Source: Pycnopodia helianthoides (Eukaryota > Echinodermata > Asteroidea > Forcipulatida > Asteriidae). From it: a stretch of 64,000 nucleotides of DNA. The DNA lies in NCBI GenBank assembly GCA_032158295.1, contig CM063248.1:16602787-16666786 (forward strand), in the 5' to 3' direction. Shown here in pieces: positions 49,276 through 60,260 of this stretch. The notes under the pieces were generated by a model that was not told where the DNA came from, did no database searches, and was given only the letters and a program-made list of their open reading frames with translations. Made by a program: the position numbers and the translations under genes. Each line of letters starts with the position of its first letter. The stretch's first letter is position 1.

Positions 49276-49660
49276 TAACATTTTGTAAATGTATATATGT
49301 ACATGTACATATATAAAATTAGTTGGGGAGATGGCCTTAGCTTTCGATCCAAACCGGACCTTCATCAGAGGCATAAACAAGCACAAACGAAAAACATATC
49401 CATTTATAGCAAAAAAGAGAGGCAAATAACAATGGGATTGTATCCAGAAAAAAGAGGGAAAATTATAGCCAATCAAAGTTATTAGTTTACAAACAGTGGG
49501 TGGCTGAGAACCAATCAGAGTTATGTGGTGGGGACAAAAGGATGGTCAGTGAAAGGGAGGATTACTGGACCAAGCGGGAAACATGAAAGGACAGGAATAA
49601 GGGGCACGAGGCATCGGGTATGATGCAGCCAACAATAGGAAACAGGATATATATTTTAAT
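49276..49660. other. Possible transposable-element end
   Basis: GGCCTTAGCTTTCGATCC and CGGACCTTCATCAGAGGC resemble a motif seen at ends of dispersed elements in marine invertebrates, but no frame or terminal repeat supports a call. Confidence 0.3.
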
Positions 49661-49675
49661 TTTTTATGTATTTAC

Positions 49676-49771
49676 TTATTTATTTTTTGAGGTTAATCTA
49701 AGGGGATGGACCACAATTTTTTTGTTATTTATTTATTTATTTATTTTTTTTTTTTTGGGGGGGGGGGGGAG
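49676..49771. repeat. (ATTT)n microsatellite with T-run and G-run
   Basis: ATTTATTTATTT is followed by a T-run and then about 13 G. A C-run of about 18 occurs at 50989-51006 and a poly(A) of about 23 at 61988-62010; these are likely assembly-fragile spots. Confidence 0.85.
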
Positions 49772-49997
49772 GAGTTATGAAACAGTGTAGGCCCTGTTTA
49801 TTCCAGTCCTCTTGAAATTAAACTTGCCCACTAAAAAAATAATTGAATGAAGTGCTTTCTTGAGGGTTTTTTAAGCTGGAACTATACACAGTTCTAGACT
49901 CGTTCCATTGCTGTATTACAACAAGGGTCATTGTGCATCGGGAACAGGCAACCACACTTCCAGGCAATCACTAAAAAAAGACAACTTTGCGCTTTAG

Positions 49998-50017
49998 GTG
50001 TTAGGGTTAGGGTTAGA
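49998..50017 (+). repeat. Short interstitial TTAGGG repeats
   Basis: GTTAGGGTTAGGGTTAG, about 2.5 telomere-type repeats. Too short to indicate a chromosome end. Confidence 0.7.
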
Positions 50018-50478
50018 CAGGGCTCGAGTTTGGGTGGGAGGGGGGATCCACAAGACTGCAGGGCTTGGAGCTCAATTTTTTCCCAGAACCAAAGTCTAAA
50101 TGAGTTTGAACATCAAGCACTAAGAGAAGACCTAAATCATTTGTGTTTTGTGTAGTTATACTTCGATACTCAACACAATTGAAACATACTTATCCGATTC
50201 ATAGTCCACATTTTTCACAAAGACATAACACAATGAGGCAATGTTATTCAATCGAAAAGCACATGGCCACCAGGCTTGTCGGTCATGAGTTTACTGGCCC
50301 GGACAGTAACGCTGAAATCACTGGTCTCAGGCCTGTGGTCCAGTGTAAATTTAAAGCCCTGGGTTAATTTAAGTGTTGATGGAGTTATGGGCAAGTTGAC
50401 TGTTGCTCATATCAATCCAGTTGTTTGTACACTCTTATAATTGTAGTACTTTTTTGATACTTATAAATTATCAGGCGG

Positions 50479-50868
50479 TTAAAGACACTGGACACCTTTG
50501 GTAATTGTCAAAGACCAGTCTTTTCACTTGGTGTATCTCAACATATGCACAAAATAACAAACCTCTAAAAATTTGAACTCAATTGGTCGTCGAAGTTGCG
50601 AGATAATAATGGAAGAAAAAACACCCTTGTCACACTAAGTTGTGTGCTTTCAGATGCTTGATTTTGAGACCTCACACGTGAGGTCTCCAAATCAATTCAA
50701 ATATTTTACTGAGAAATTACTTCTTTCTCAAAAACTACGTTATTTCAGAGGGAGCCGTTTCTCACAATGTTTTATACTTTCAACTGAGCTCTCCATTGCT
50801 CGTTACCAAGTAAGTTTTTAGGCTAATAATTATTTTGAGTAATAACCAATAGTGTTCAGCGCCTTTAA
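50479..50868. repeat. TTAA-bounded MITE family B, copy 2
   Basis: 390 bp, starting TTAAAGACACTGGACACCTT and ending AGTGTTCAGCGCCTTTAA. Same orientation and interior as 6390-6773. It also holds a short palindrome CCTCACACGTGAGG. Confidence 0.75.
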
Positions 50869-51240
50869 GAATGAAGAATTAGAGTTAAGAATCAGGATAA
50901 ATTGCCCGAGTGTATGGACATATACATTGTACATGTATATTGGGAGACCAGCAGATCTCTGGGCACCAGGAGCACCAGACTACCGGTGCCTCCCCCCCCC
51001 CCCCCCTTACAGCTGTGGGTGAACATTTACTTCACATACCATCACCTTGGACAATGTACAAGTCATAACATGAGAGGACCACTTCTGGAACAGAAAGATC
51101 AAGGAGGCCATAGAGATCAAGACCCAGAACCCAACACTCAACGGGAAATGCCGGATATGACCTGCCCACCATCTACGACAATCAAAGGTTGTCATAGGAA
51201 CTGAGGGATTTAACCGCTTGCTCCAATCGTTTGTCATGCA

Positions 51241-51947
51241 CTCTTAAAGAAACATAAACTGAACCTCGAGACAGAGTTTTTATCAAACAGTACCATTCTT
51301 TACTTGAACTGTTCAAAAAGATTGAAGCATCAGCTAAGTCTATAGGCAATCAGAAGTGGGCACCACATTTTCTTACCCAGACCTTATTTTTACACCAATA
51401 AGTACACTTCAGGTTTTTTTGTTGCAAAACAAATTTATGCAAAATGCTCTGTGTATCTTGACACAAATACTTATACAACATCAAACAAATACAACTTGGA
51501 ATCGTTAAATATGAAGGACTCATCGAAACCAACAGTACACATATTTTACTATGCAATATTCTTAAGTCTATTGTTGTCAAAGACAAGTGTAAGAGGAAAG
51601 GTTGTGTGAAGTAAATGAACAAATATTGCATCCTAAATTGCATTGGAATGATGGCAACAACCTAGTACATAACACATATCGGCCCGTCAAGGTTGAGCAC
51701 ACCATAGGTAAAATGTTCATAGATGCATTAACTTGACTTAAATTAAAATACCGATGGCGCCTATATCTCCAAATGACCGTTCTCGGTTGTTTTTATCGAA
51801 AGACGTCATACTGAGTCCATGCGACAACCATGTGCTGCCATTATTGGACAACCCTTTTCCAAACCTTGGCTTAGCCTGTGGCCTCTGGCTCAGTTTGATG
51901 TTGAAGCACAGTGCAAAATGCACACTGCTCTAAAAATTGATGATGGA
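51241..51947. other. Intergenic, no feature identified
   Basis: AT-rich sequence between the C-run region and the 18-bp minisatellite. Nothing I can support. Confidence 0.4.
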
Positions 51948-52440
51948 GTCCAAGCCAGAGTCCGAGCCCAAGCCAGAGTCCGAGCCCAAGCCAGAACCCA
52001 AGGCAGAGACAGAGCCCAAGCCACAGTTAGAGCCCAAGCCACAGTCAGAGCCCAAGCCACAGTCAGAGCCCAAGCCAGAACCAAAGGCAGAGACAAAGGC
52101 CAAGACAGAGCCCAGAGCCAGAACCCAAGACAGAGACAGAGCCCAAGCCACAGTCAGAGCCCAGGGCTCGATTTCACAAAGAGTTCAGACTGATCGTAAC
52201 TGCAAATCCATCGCCGTTGCTTAGCAAAGAGTGATGTCACAATACAAATCACTATGGTAATACTGATAACTCATACGATGAATCTTAGTGCTGTGTGAAA
52301 TCGACCCCAGGCCACAGACAGAGCCCAAGCAAGAGTCCGAGCCCAAGCCACAGTCAGAGCCCAAGCCACAGTCAGAGCCCAAGCCACAGTCAGAGCCCAA
52401 GCCAGAGCCCAAGCCACAGTCAGAGTCCAAGCCAAGGTTT
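51948..52440. repeat. 18-bp minisatellite (GAGCCCAAGCCACAGTCA)n
   Basis: Runs at 51948-52163 and 52309-52440 with variant units, split by the MITE at 52164. The period is a multiple of three, and the array is open on both strands; the frames encode Glu-Pro-Lys-Pro-Gln-Ser type repeats but have no gene context. Confidence 0.88.
52164..52308. repeat. MITE inserted inside an 18-bp minisatellite
   Basis: 145 bp with ends GGGCTCGATTTCACA / TGTGAAATCGACCCC. The minisatellite stops at its left edge and resumes at its right edge. A 3'-truncated opposite-strand copy lies at 31201-31290. Confidence 0.75.
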
Positions 52441-52599
52441 GGAAAAAGCTCCTTACTTCTCCATGCATTGCAACCAGCGTTCTCATGTATTAGACATCAC
52501 AGACACCTTCGACCAATAATAATGAAGCAACAAAACACAAAGCGCCGGACGCCAGCTAAAACCTTCGCTCACAGCTGTAGAATCCAACCTTGCACTCCA

Positions 52600-53451
52600 A
52601 GCGTCTGCCAGCGTTAGCATTCCAGTTATAGAAAATCAGTACAGGCTATTTTTTTAAGGCAAACAACCTCATATGGAATGGTCAATAAACCTCTAAATCC
52701 GAGATAATAGTCTTACCAAGAGTTCTGCAAAATATTTCCACCGGAAAAAAGCGTCATTTTAATAAAATGTGCGTCTGAATCTAAGTTGGTCAGTTTATAC
52801 TACACGAGCTTTATAACATGGTGCATAAAAATTACAAAATACAGGCATCAAGCTGAAACCCTTTAAAATGATTTATAATCTACAGACCCCATTAGTTTTT
52901 AAGCCTCTACAACATAAATCATAAAATACTACGTTAGTGATTTAGCGTATTTCGTTAAGTTGAACGACTTCATTGAATTTCTGCAGTTTTTTGAAAATCA
53001 AAGTGGAACAGTCTCCTAAGGAAATAGAAGGAGCTCGGATTGGAACTTTCTGAAGTGGAATTTTGTTTCTGCATCACCCTTCAAAGGATAACATTATGTT
53101 AATGATACACAACATATTTGCTGGTGAAGTATACATAAAAGCGAGAGAGATTTCATAATCTATAAATAAGCGAGTTAATATTGTTTTTTTTTCTCGTAAA
53201 GTACATATTCACAAATTTATATACAAATATTAAATATTAAAATTATAATCCTATAATGTGAAGAATCAGAACGGCATTGTATTCTTTCTTTGACAAAATT
53301 AGCAATGCTGTACCTAGACATGTAAGTCTACATTAATACTAGACTTGGCTCAAGTCGGGTCGCGTGCTGATCGAATCTGAGTAATGATGTATGAGCTTTT
53401 TGTAACGCGCGCCCTCTAGTGTCATCTAATTGCCAACCCAGTGAGTTTTGG
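52600..53451. other. Intergenic, no feature identified
   Basis: No exon-like frame or repeat is evident. It could be untranslated sequence of a gene outside the window, but nothing shows this. Confidence 0.35.
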
Positions 53452-53706
53452 ATTGCGAATATAGCCAGAACATCTGACGTCACACTTCGAGGCTTGTGTT
53501 TTACGTCAGAGACCGGCTTTGAGCGTTTGGAGGAATCCTGACAAACGCACCTTTGACCTCGCATCCCATTGCGGTCTTGCAGATAGGGGGACCAGTTGGA
53601 CAGGGGAACAGTAGCAGTGACCATCTCTTTGACTAATAGACCGGTGCCTGTCCTTATCCTTGCGGATCTGGATAAGGACAGCGTACCAGTCTATTGCGAA
53701 TATAGC
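53452..53706. repeat. 227-bp dispersed repeat with perfect 14-bp target duplication
   Basis: The element (53466-53692) is flanked by ATTGCGAATATAGC on both sides. A second copy is at 48470-48681. Shared blocks include ACATCTGACGTCACACTT, GAATCCTGACAAACGCACCT, GCATCCCATTGCGGTCTT and TAATAGACCGGTGCCTG. No tRNA boxes or poly(A) tail are visible. Confidence 0.75.
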
Positions 53707-54547
53707 AGAGTTGATTGGCACATTCTTCAGTGAGTGAGGGCACTCAATGAAAGTGGTGAAATAAAGCTTCAATGATGTTTATGTGGCGTGCATGCTGTGA
53801 ATAAATCAGACGAACAAGAACAAGGTCTCAACGAAAGTCCGACTTGGGTCAAGTCTACATTAATGCACAATTTAAACTCAAAATTTACATTATCATCCTT
53901 AATTCCAAACAGCAAACATTGAGAAGATTATGCATAATATATATTTAAACGTGGAAGCTTTACAGAGTTGTTTTGTTGGTCAGCAAAGAACAAAATCAAA
54001 ATTTGTTCCGTGATGGGGGGAGGGGGTTTCTTTTGTAATCCAAGCTATGATTACTGCAAAATTAATGACTGAAAAACAGAGCAAAACTAGTCAAAGGAAT
54101 CAAATATCAACACTGCGTGATACAAAGTGATACACCTATAATATTGGCCAAATTTTTGCAAAGAGACAGTTGGCATAGACATAACACACACAAAGGCTGC
54201 ATAGAATACCAGACTTTTTATGTGACCAGAAATATAACTTGCAGTGGGCACATGTTGAAAAAGGCATGTATCTAGAAAGGAGGAAGTGATTCTTATCTAG
54301 CACTCTCATGTTACAAAATTAGCGGTATAAAAAATAAGTTAAAAATCTGTTGTACAAAACAAATTGAAAAAAGGTGCATACCAATTCAATTCGTTCGATG
54401 TTAGTAAAGTTGCTTATAAACAATGTTGTCTCATACAAGTTTTAGAGTTGCTCATCTCTGAAATAGTCTTAAATAACAACTGATTATACAGGTATCTAAA
54501 TCGATGACAGGTTATGTAACATTCGTTTTATGACATATATAAATTGA

Positions 54548-54783
54548 CTGTCCATAGATAGTTCCCAGTAGACGCCATCTTTACGGGCAAAGTGCATTTT
54601 GGCTTGCAGGTGCGTCAAGCGCTGAACTTATTAACGCAGCCGCGTTGTTCACTGACCAATCCTGCAATGAGTTTCGTGAAATGCGCGCGTGTTGCACGTT
54701 GTTCTCACACGAAACGCACGACTGTTTGTTCTAAACTGCCCGTAAAGATGGCCGATTGACGTCATACTGCAACCTGTCCATAG
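54548..54783. repeat. MITE with 10-bp target duplication (Mutator-like?)
   Basis: Inverted arms GCCATCTTTACGGGCA (54574-54589) and TGCCCGTAAAGATGGC (54737-54752). Flanked by identical CTGTCCATAG at 54548-54557 and 54774-54783. A 9-11-bp duplication is typical of Mutator-like elements. Outer parts of the arms are only partly alike. Confidence 0.6.
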
Positions 54784-55275
54784 GTTTTGTTTGAGGTGCT
54801 GTTGAAAGATGATGGTCTTTAATCCCACTGGAAACAAATTTGAAAGATGTGTGGCTTTGCATTGTAAAGAAGCGATGTTCATTTCGGAGTCGTAGTCATA
54901 CGACCCAGGGAAACAGGAGGAGGGGGGGGGGCAACTCGCGCTTAACAGTGTGGAAAATTTGGCGAAGCCATAAGGGAAAAAATGGACAGAGAAAGCAAAA
55001 CAGACGTTCTACCTGGTATTAGAGATTGGTTCTTATGTTTTTATTTGTGTAAAACTTCGGGGGCAATTCAACCCCTCTGTCCCCCTTAATCAAAGAGTCC
55101 CCACACGCCCATGTTCGGAATGTATCACACCAATAATACACTTTGGTCTTCACACGTTCCATATTGGCATCCCAACATTTCCACAAGCCGAGTTAAAATC
55201 TACGTAGAGAGGTAAGAGACACTTTTGACAAAAAAGGTCTGAAACAAGGGTGCAAATTTGGAGAGGTATCTTGAA

Positions 55276-55531
55276 AATGGGTGTCATGTTCACCCTTTCC
55301 TAACTCCAGGAGTTATAGATTTCAAGGCCCTTTAACGTGCATTAGTATCCACAGGGATAGAGCATGGTTTCATTTTATCTGGAGAAAATAACAGTATGAA
55401 TTCAGTAACAAGATGAAAATGTACTTACAAAACACAATTGGTTACACATAATTATGGGTGTCATGTTCACCTCTTCCTACCTCCAGGAGTTATAGATTTC
55501 AAGGCCCTTTAATATGCATTAGTATCCATAA
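55276..55531. repeat. Direct duplication of about 76 bp
   Basis: GGGTGTCATGTTCACC, AGGAGTTATAGATTTCAAGG and GCATTAGTATCCA occur at 55276-55352 and again at 55455-55531. Confidence 0.8.
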
Positions 55532-55889
55532 TTATTGAATGCACAAAAAGTCAATGGATCAACGGTCCACGCACGGAATTCCTACACAGTGCTGAATGAA
55601 TGAAGCTGTCAATTCACGATCGTACTTTGCAGGGCAAAATTGTAGGCGACGCCCGCATACGGTTAGACGCAAATCTTATATTTACATGCGATTGAACTCC
55701 CCAAATAGCAAACCATGGGCAGACAGTAGCTGTAAGTGACGTTATTTCAAAAGGTCTGTAGCAGTTATGTACATCCTTACTTTGTCCAAAAAAACCCCAA
55801 AAAACAACTCATTTGAATCATTACAGTAATATTATTTACAATTGCTGCAGTAGCAAGATACATTCTGTATATATATTTGTACATGTTCA

Positions 55890-56093
55890 GGGCCCAATGT
55901 TGTAGAGCTGCTTAAGCACAAAAAAGGTAGCAAAGCACAACAAAATGTTGCTTACCAGATTTAAGTTACCATCCAAAATAACATGTCACATAAACATTCT
56001 GTGATTGGTATCCTGCTTAGTTTTACTCAGCAGAAAATGTTTAAGCAATTTTTTTTGGTCTGCTTATAAAGCAGCTCTGTGAATTTGGGGCCC
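55890..56093. repeat. GGGCCCAATTTCATAG element
   Basis: Starts GGGCCCAATGTTGTAGAGCT and ends AGCAGCTCTGTGAATTTGGGGCCC, with the ATTGGTATCCTGCTTAG inner block. About 204 bp. Confidence 0.65.
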
Positions 56094-56799
56094 TTGTTGG
56101 ATTGGAGGACTCTAGTCCTACCGCTACGTCACATGAGGCATTTATTTCACTTTAAACTGCATTCAAAAAGAAGACTTCACCAGCCCATGAGACACGTTTT
56201 CTATCAGCGACTCTGTGAGCCAGTTGCCTGTGTACACGCATTCCGCCCACAGTGTCTCACTATGCATGGCGTGTTGACATTTCCACCGCCAAACACGCGC
56301 CCAAAAATTTGAATCCCCAGTTTGTAAGACTGCGTGCTGCATGCTGCGTCAGACTTCTTTTGTGTGCGTTACTGCGTCCTCTGAAGCAAACTGGTTGAAG
56401 AGTTGCAGAAATACATTTCTTGTACATCAGACGCTTTCACTCTACACATCGTCGACTGAAGACATTCTGGACTTTCTCCAGAAGCTCATTTTTCCGACGA
56501 TATTTTTGGAATGGCGCGCAGACTCGTGCTCCTATCGGGGAAAAAAAGAAACAGGTGTGGTGGTTTAATACAACCGGAACATTTATCATCAGTTTAAAAC
56601 TGAGAATGAAACATCTACATAACATATTTATAAAGAAGTAAATGTTGTACACTAATTTTAACAAACACACAATATGCAATATACTCCTGTTTGGAAAAAC
56701 CCCAAATGAAGTGTAATAATACTAATAAAAATGACAATGATAATAAAAATAGTGTACATTTATAATGAGCCATGTCTTGTCATACAAATGACACTCCTG

Positions 56800-56967
56800 C
56801 CGTCGATTTCACCAAACTCTTCCTACCTTAGGATTAATCTTAGGACTTAGGACGAGTTAAGTTCCGTATCCATAGACATTAGGACACATTGAACCCATCC
56901 TAAGTTAGGACGAGTTACTCATCCTAACTCGAGATAGGATTAATCCTAGCGCTTCGTGAAATCGGCT
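56800..56967. repeat. MITE-like palindromic element (CGATTTCAC ends)
   Basis: Ends GTCGATTTCACCAAACTC / GCTTCGTGAAATCGGC. The inner arms TAGGATTAATCTTAGGACT and AGGATTAATCCTA plus CCTAAGTTAGGACGAG make most of it self-complementary. Confidence 0.65.
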
Positions 56968-57416
56968 GCTGGCAACGACTTATCAAATTTAGTGGAGCTT
57001 GTTAAAAGAATGATTTAATGAGACGAAGAAACCATAAAACAGACACCTTGGAAGGTATACAAGGTGAGATGGCACATATTGCTGCCAGACCGTGCCAGTA
57101 ATACAGAGGCAAATGATGTAACACACATTTACAATATAAGTGGCATATTTAACAAAGAACAGGATTGGTAATTATTAATTATTGAAGAAGAAGAAAATTG
57201 ATTCATTTCAATCCTAAAGCTCAACATTTATCAAGGGTTTGCCGGTACCAATCCTCGAGACGAATATATTCTGGTCTGCCTCTGAAATGCTCACACAGAG
57301 TAGAGAGAAACACTATTTGAAAATCCCCTGCGAATCGCTTGCTGCTTGTTTTGGTTGCGCACTTGAAATAAACGCTATGATTAATGAACAGTGTTGTTGG
57401 TCATTAGACCTGTCTC

Positions 57417-58030
57417 GTTATCAGGAGGTATCGAGACCCAATTGTTGAGGTCTCGTCTGTTTCCAGGTCTCCATTTTAAGGACTTGGTCTCGGTCTCGGT
57501 CTCGGAGAAACGGTCTCGGGGTCTTGTGTCAAAATCTTTTAAAGCCTTAATTTCATAATCGTCCAAAAAACCTATAAAAATAGAAAAAGGAACACAAAAG
57601 AGTACAAAATTGTCAAAAGCCTCATTTTCAAGCTGGCCCTGCAAAGTTGTTTTCGTTTTTTTGGAGGGCAGTGCCACGCAGTGGAGCACAGTCGCACTTT
57701 TTTCCCCAGTACAACATAGTGGTTACATGACACCCAAAATAAAGACTGTGCTAAGCCATCAAATGGGGAGAAAGCATTGGTTCAGCATTAAAAACCCATT
57801 GAAAACAAAAAATGTCAACTTTGTTTCTGAAACTTGAAATTGTTTCGGATTTGTCCAAGGTCTCCGCCTTGTTCTGGGCAGCAATGGGGAGGTCTCTGCT
57901 TTGGTCTTGGTCTTGGTCTTGGATATTAATGTCACAGTCTCGGTCAATGGGCATGTCTCGACCTTGGTCTTGGTCTCGGACATTGAGGTCTCAGTCTCGG
58001 TCTCAGTCTCGGACTTTGTGGTCTCGACTA
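57417..58030. repeat. (GGTCTC)n-like degenerate array in two blocks
   Basis: GGTCTCGGTCTC-type hexamers at about 57417-57540 and 57860-58025, separated by about 320 bp without the motif. The minus-strand ORF over the second block reads as Glu-Thr repeats and is not taken as a gene. Confidence 0.75.
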
Positions 58031-59084
58031 CAACACTGTTAATGAGCATGGGGAAAAATCCCTGACAAAACATAAACTGCTTGATGGTGTTAACACTTAA
58101 AATGTGATCCACCTGATACGATGAACATTTCGCAGATTTGATGCATAATGTGTTCACTAAAAACCTAGAAGATGAAAGCGAATCGCAATGGAGTACAATC
58201 TCTTTAAATAAGGAATGCAGCAAAAGAAGTTGAGATGATGGTTAACACAATTCAGTGGTGGAGAATCACAAAACTTGCAAGTGTGACTGCATGAAAATTG
58301 TTTTTTTTCCCGCTAAACTTTCTGCACTTTGCCAACAGCAACTTTGAACGACATGCAATAAGTAAAAGAAATCATGCGGCGACATCAGTGTTAAGATAGA
58401 AATGACAATTCATTCAATAGTAATAGCAGATCGACCGGATTAAAACAAAATAACAGCATTGTGTGAGGATAAATACAAAGGGAAGGTAACACATCGGTAT
58501 GATGTGGTTTCCAAAAAATTACCTGTGGTACCAATCGTTCAAAAATTTCTTACCCTTTTTGGAGTCGATTCTTTAAATGAAAAACAAAGTTCATTATTTT
58601 TTGAAGTGGCAACTTTCTGAAGTTTTTTTTTTAAGTGAGACTAATTTTGATCAAACTGAAGTAAGCAACTTTATTAAAATCGAATAGACAACGAAAACAA
58701 CCCCAAATCCGCAGAGAAAAAACCACACACACACACATGTTGTGTAGTGACCTCCAATCGTGGACCCTTCTTTGTTAAACTCTTTGTGATAGCAAACGTG
58801 GACCTATTGTTGTAAGTCCTCGGTTTGAATGTCACTACAAGTACACAACCACACACACACAAATGCTGTACAATCACTCTTCAACGGATTAAGAAATTGT
58901 TTGCACATATCGATTATCACCCCTGTCCTCTCGACAGACTTCCACTCTCCTTGGAAGTAAAATGGCAGAAGTCTGTAGAAAGAAGCCCAGGATCTTAGAG
59001 AAGTACATGTACATCCCCCATTTTGGACTTAACAGCAAGGTATGACAAGTTTTGGACATGAATGTACTCAGTCCTCTAATTTGG

Positions 59085-59235
59085 GTTTCAGCCTTACAAT
59101 GACGTGTGATAAGCACCGTACACACTGATCAGTGCTCTACGAGTACTGTGAACAAAAAAATCTGCAGGCTGCTTGGGTGGGATTCGAACCCATGATCCCC
59201 CTCATTCTAGAGAAGATGTTTTAACCACTCTCAAT
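59085..59235. repeat. SINE-like repeat, second copy
   Basis: GGTTTCAGCCTTACAATGAC, GTGTGATAAGCACCGTAC, GGTGGGATTCGAACCCATGA and TAGAGAAGATGTTTTAACCA match 48028-48190 in order. Confidence 0.55.
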
Positions 59236-59309
59236 GATTGGTCCATCTTAAGATAATGGAAATACATTCGTTTCACTTTAAGATTGCAGGTTTTCATTCG
59301 TTTCCTGGA

Positions 59310-59665
59310 TTCACCTCAGGGGCTAATTGAGGGGCTGATCATTGATTAAGGGGCTGATAATTGATATTGAAAAGCTGATATAATTGATATTGAGGGGCTG
59401 ATAATTGATATTGAGGAGCTGATCATTGATTAAGGGGCTGATAATTGATTTTGAAAAGCTGATATAATTGATATTGAGGGGCTGATAATTGATATTGAGG
59501 AGCTGATAATTGATTAAGGGGCTGATAACTGATATTGAAAAGCTGATATAATTGATATTGAGGGGCTGATAATTGATATTGAGGAGCTGATAATTGAGGG
59601 GCTGATAATTTATATTGTGAGGCTGATCATTGATATTGAGGGGCTGATAATCGATATGTCCATCA
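59310..59665. repeat. 21-22-bp minisatellite (GCTGATAATTGATATTGAGG)n
   Basis: About 16 units. Every third or fourth unit carries AAAAGCTGATATAATTGAT, so a larger repeat of roughly 110 bp is superimposed. Confidence 0.85.
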
Positions 59666-59964
59666 TTGCCTCATACTTACTGATCTGATGGATAATGCAT
59701 GGGCCGAGTATGTCACTGACGTAGGGGCAACAACCTGTAATATGGAATAGCCAGGGAGGGGAAAAGGAAAAATGGGATGCAAGAAAGAGTGTGTTTGTGG
59801 TTATTGTGTGTATCTTGCGTCAAGATCAAGAAAGTTTACAAATGATCTTGCCATTGCAACCAGCCAGACGTGCTATAGCCTTGTCCAGGGCTTTTTACGT
59901 GAGCACAGCCATTTTACCACTCTAATAATAGTGGCTTCATATAAAGCACTCAAATTCGTCATAC

Positions 59965-60260
59965 AGTGATAACATTATAACCCCTAGTCAGGCGTCTTGC
60001 TCAAGTGTCATGACCGGGGTTTGAACCCACACCCACACACCAGAGCTGTGTATTGAGAGAGTTGCGACAACTTGCGATCAGAAGCTAAGTCCCACAAAAT
60101 GCACGTACGAACACAGGGTGCCAGACTGGACTGCACATTGGGTTGTGCTACATTTGGACCAAAAATGGCCTCCAATTCCCACGCAACCAATGAAAACTGG
60201 TCCCTCTATGTCGCAACTCTTCCAGTACACAGCTCTGCCACACACTAGCCATGCAGCAGG
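59965..60260 (-). repeat. tRNA-Leu/Ser-like SINE interrupted by a hAT-type MITE
   Basis: CAAGTGTCATGACCGGGGTT and TGAACCCACACCC are the SINE B-box side. The SINE stops at 60040 where the MITE begins, and CCACACAC recurs after it. Confidence 0.6.
60041..60237. repeat. hAT-like MITE (CAGAGC...GCTCTG), copy 2, with perfect 8-bp target duplication
   Basis: 197 bp with roughly 29-bp terminal inverted repeats (CAGAGCTGTGTATTGAGAG; right end CTTCCAGTACACAGCTCTG). Flanked on both sides by CCACACAC (60033-60040 and 60238-60245), the 8-bp duplication typical of hAT transposition. Inserted in a SINE. Confidence 0.8.

Noticed and set aside
49998..50017. Telomere or chromosome end
   Set aside because: Only about 2.5 TTAGGG units, with ordinary sequence on both sides.
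51819..52617. Several overlapping open frames on both strands (Glu-Pro-Lys-Pro repeats)
   Set aside because: Explained by the 18-bp minisatellite and interrupted by a MITE. No unique sequence around it looks coding.
57759..58223. 154-codon minus-strand frame with Glu-Thr repeats
   Set aside because: Arises from the degenerate GGTCTC array.
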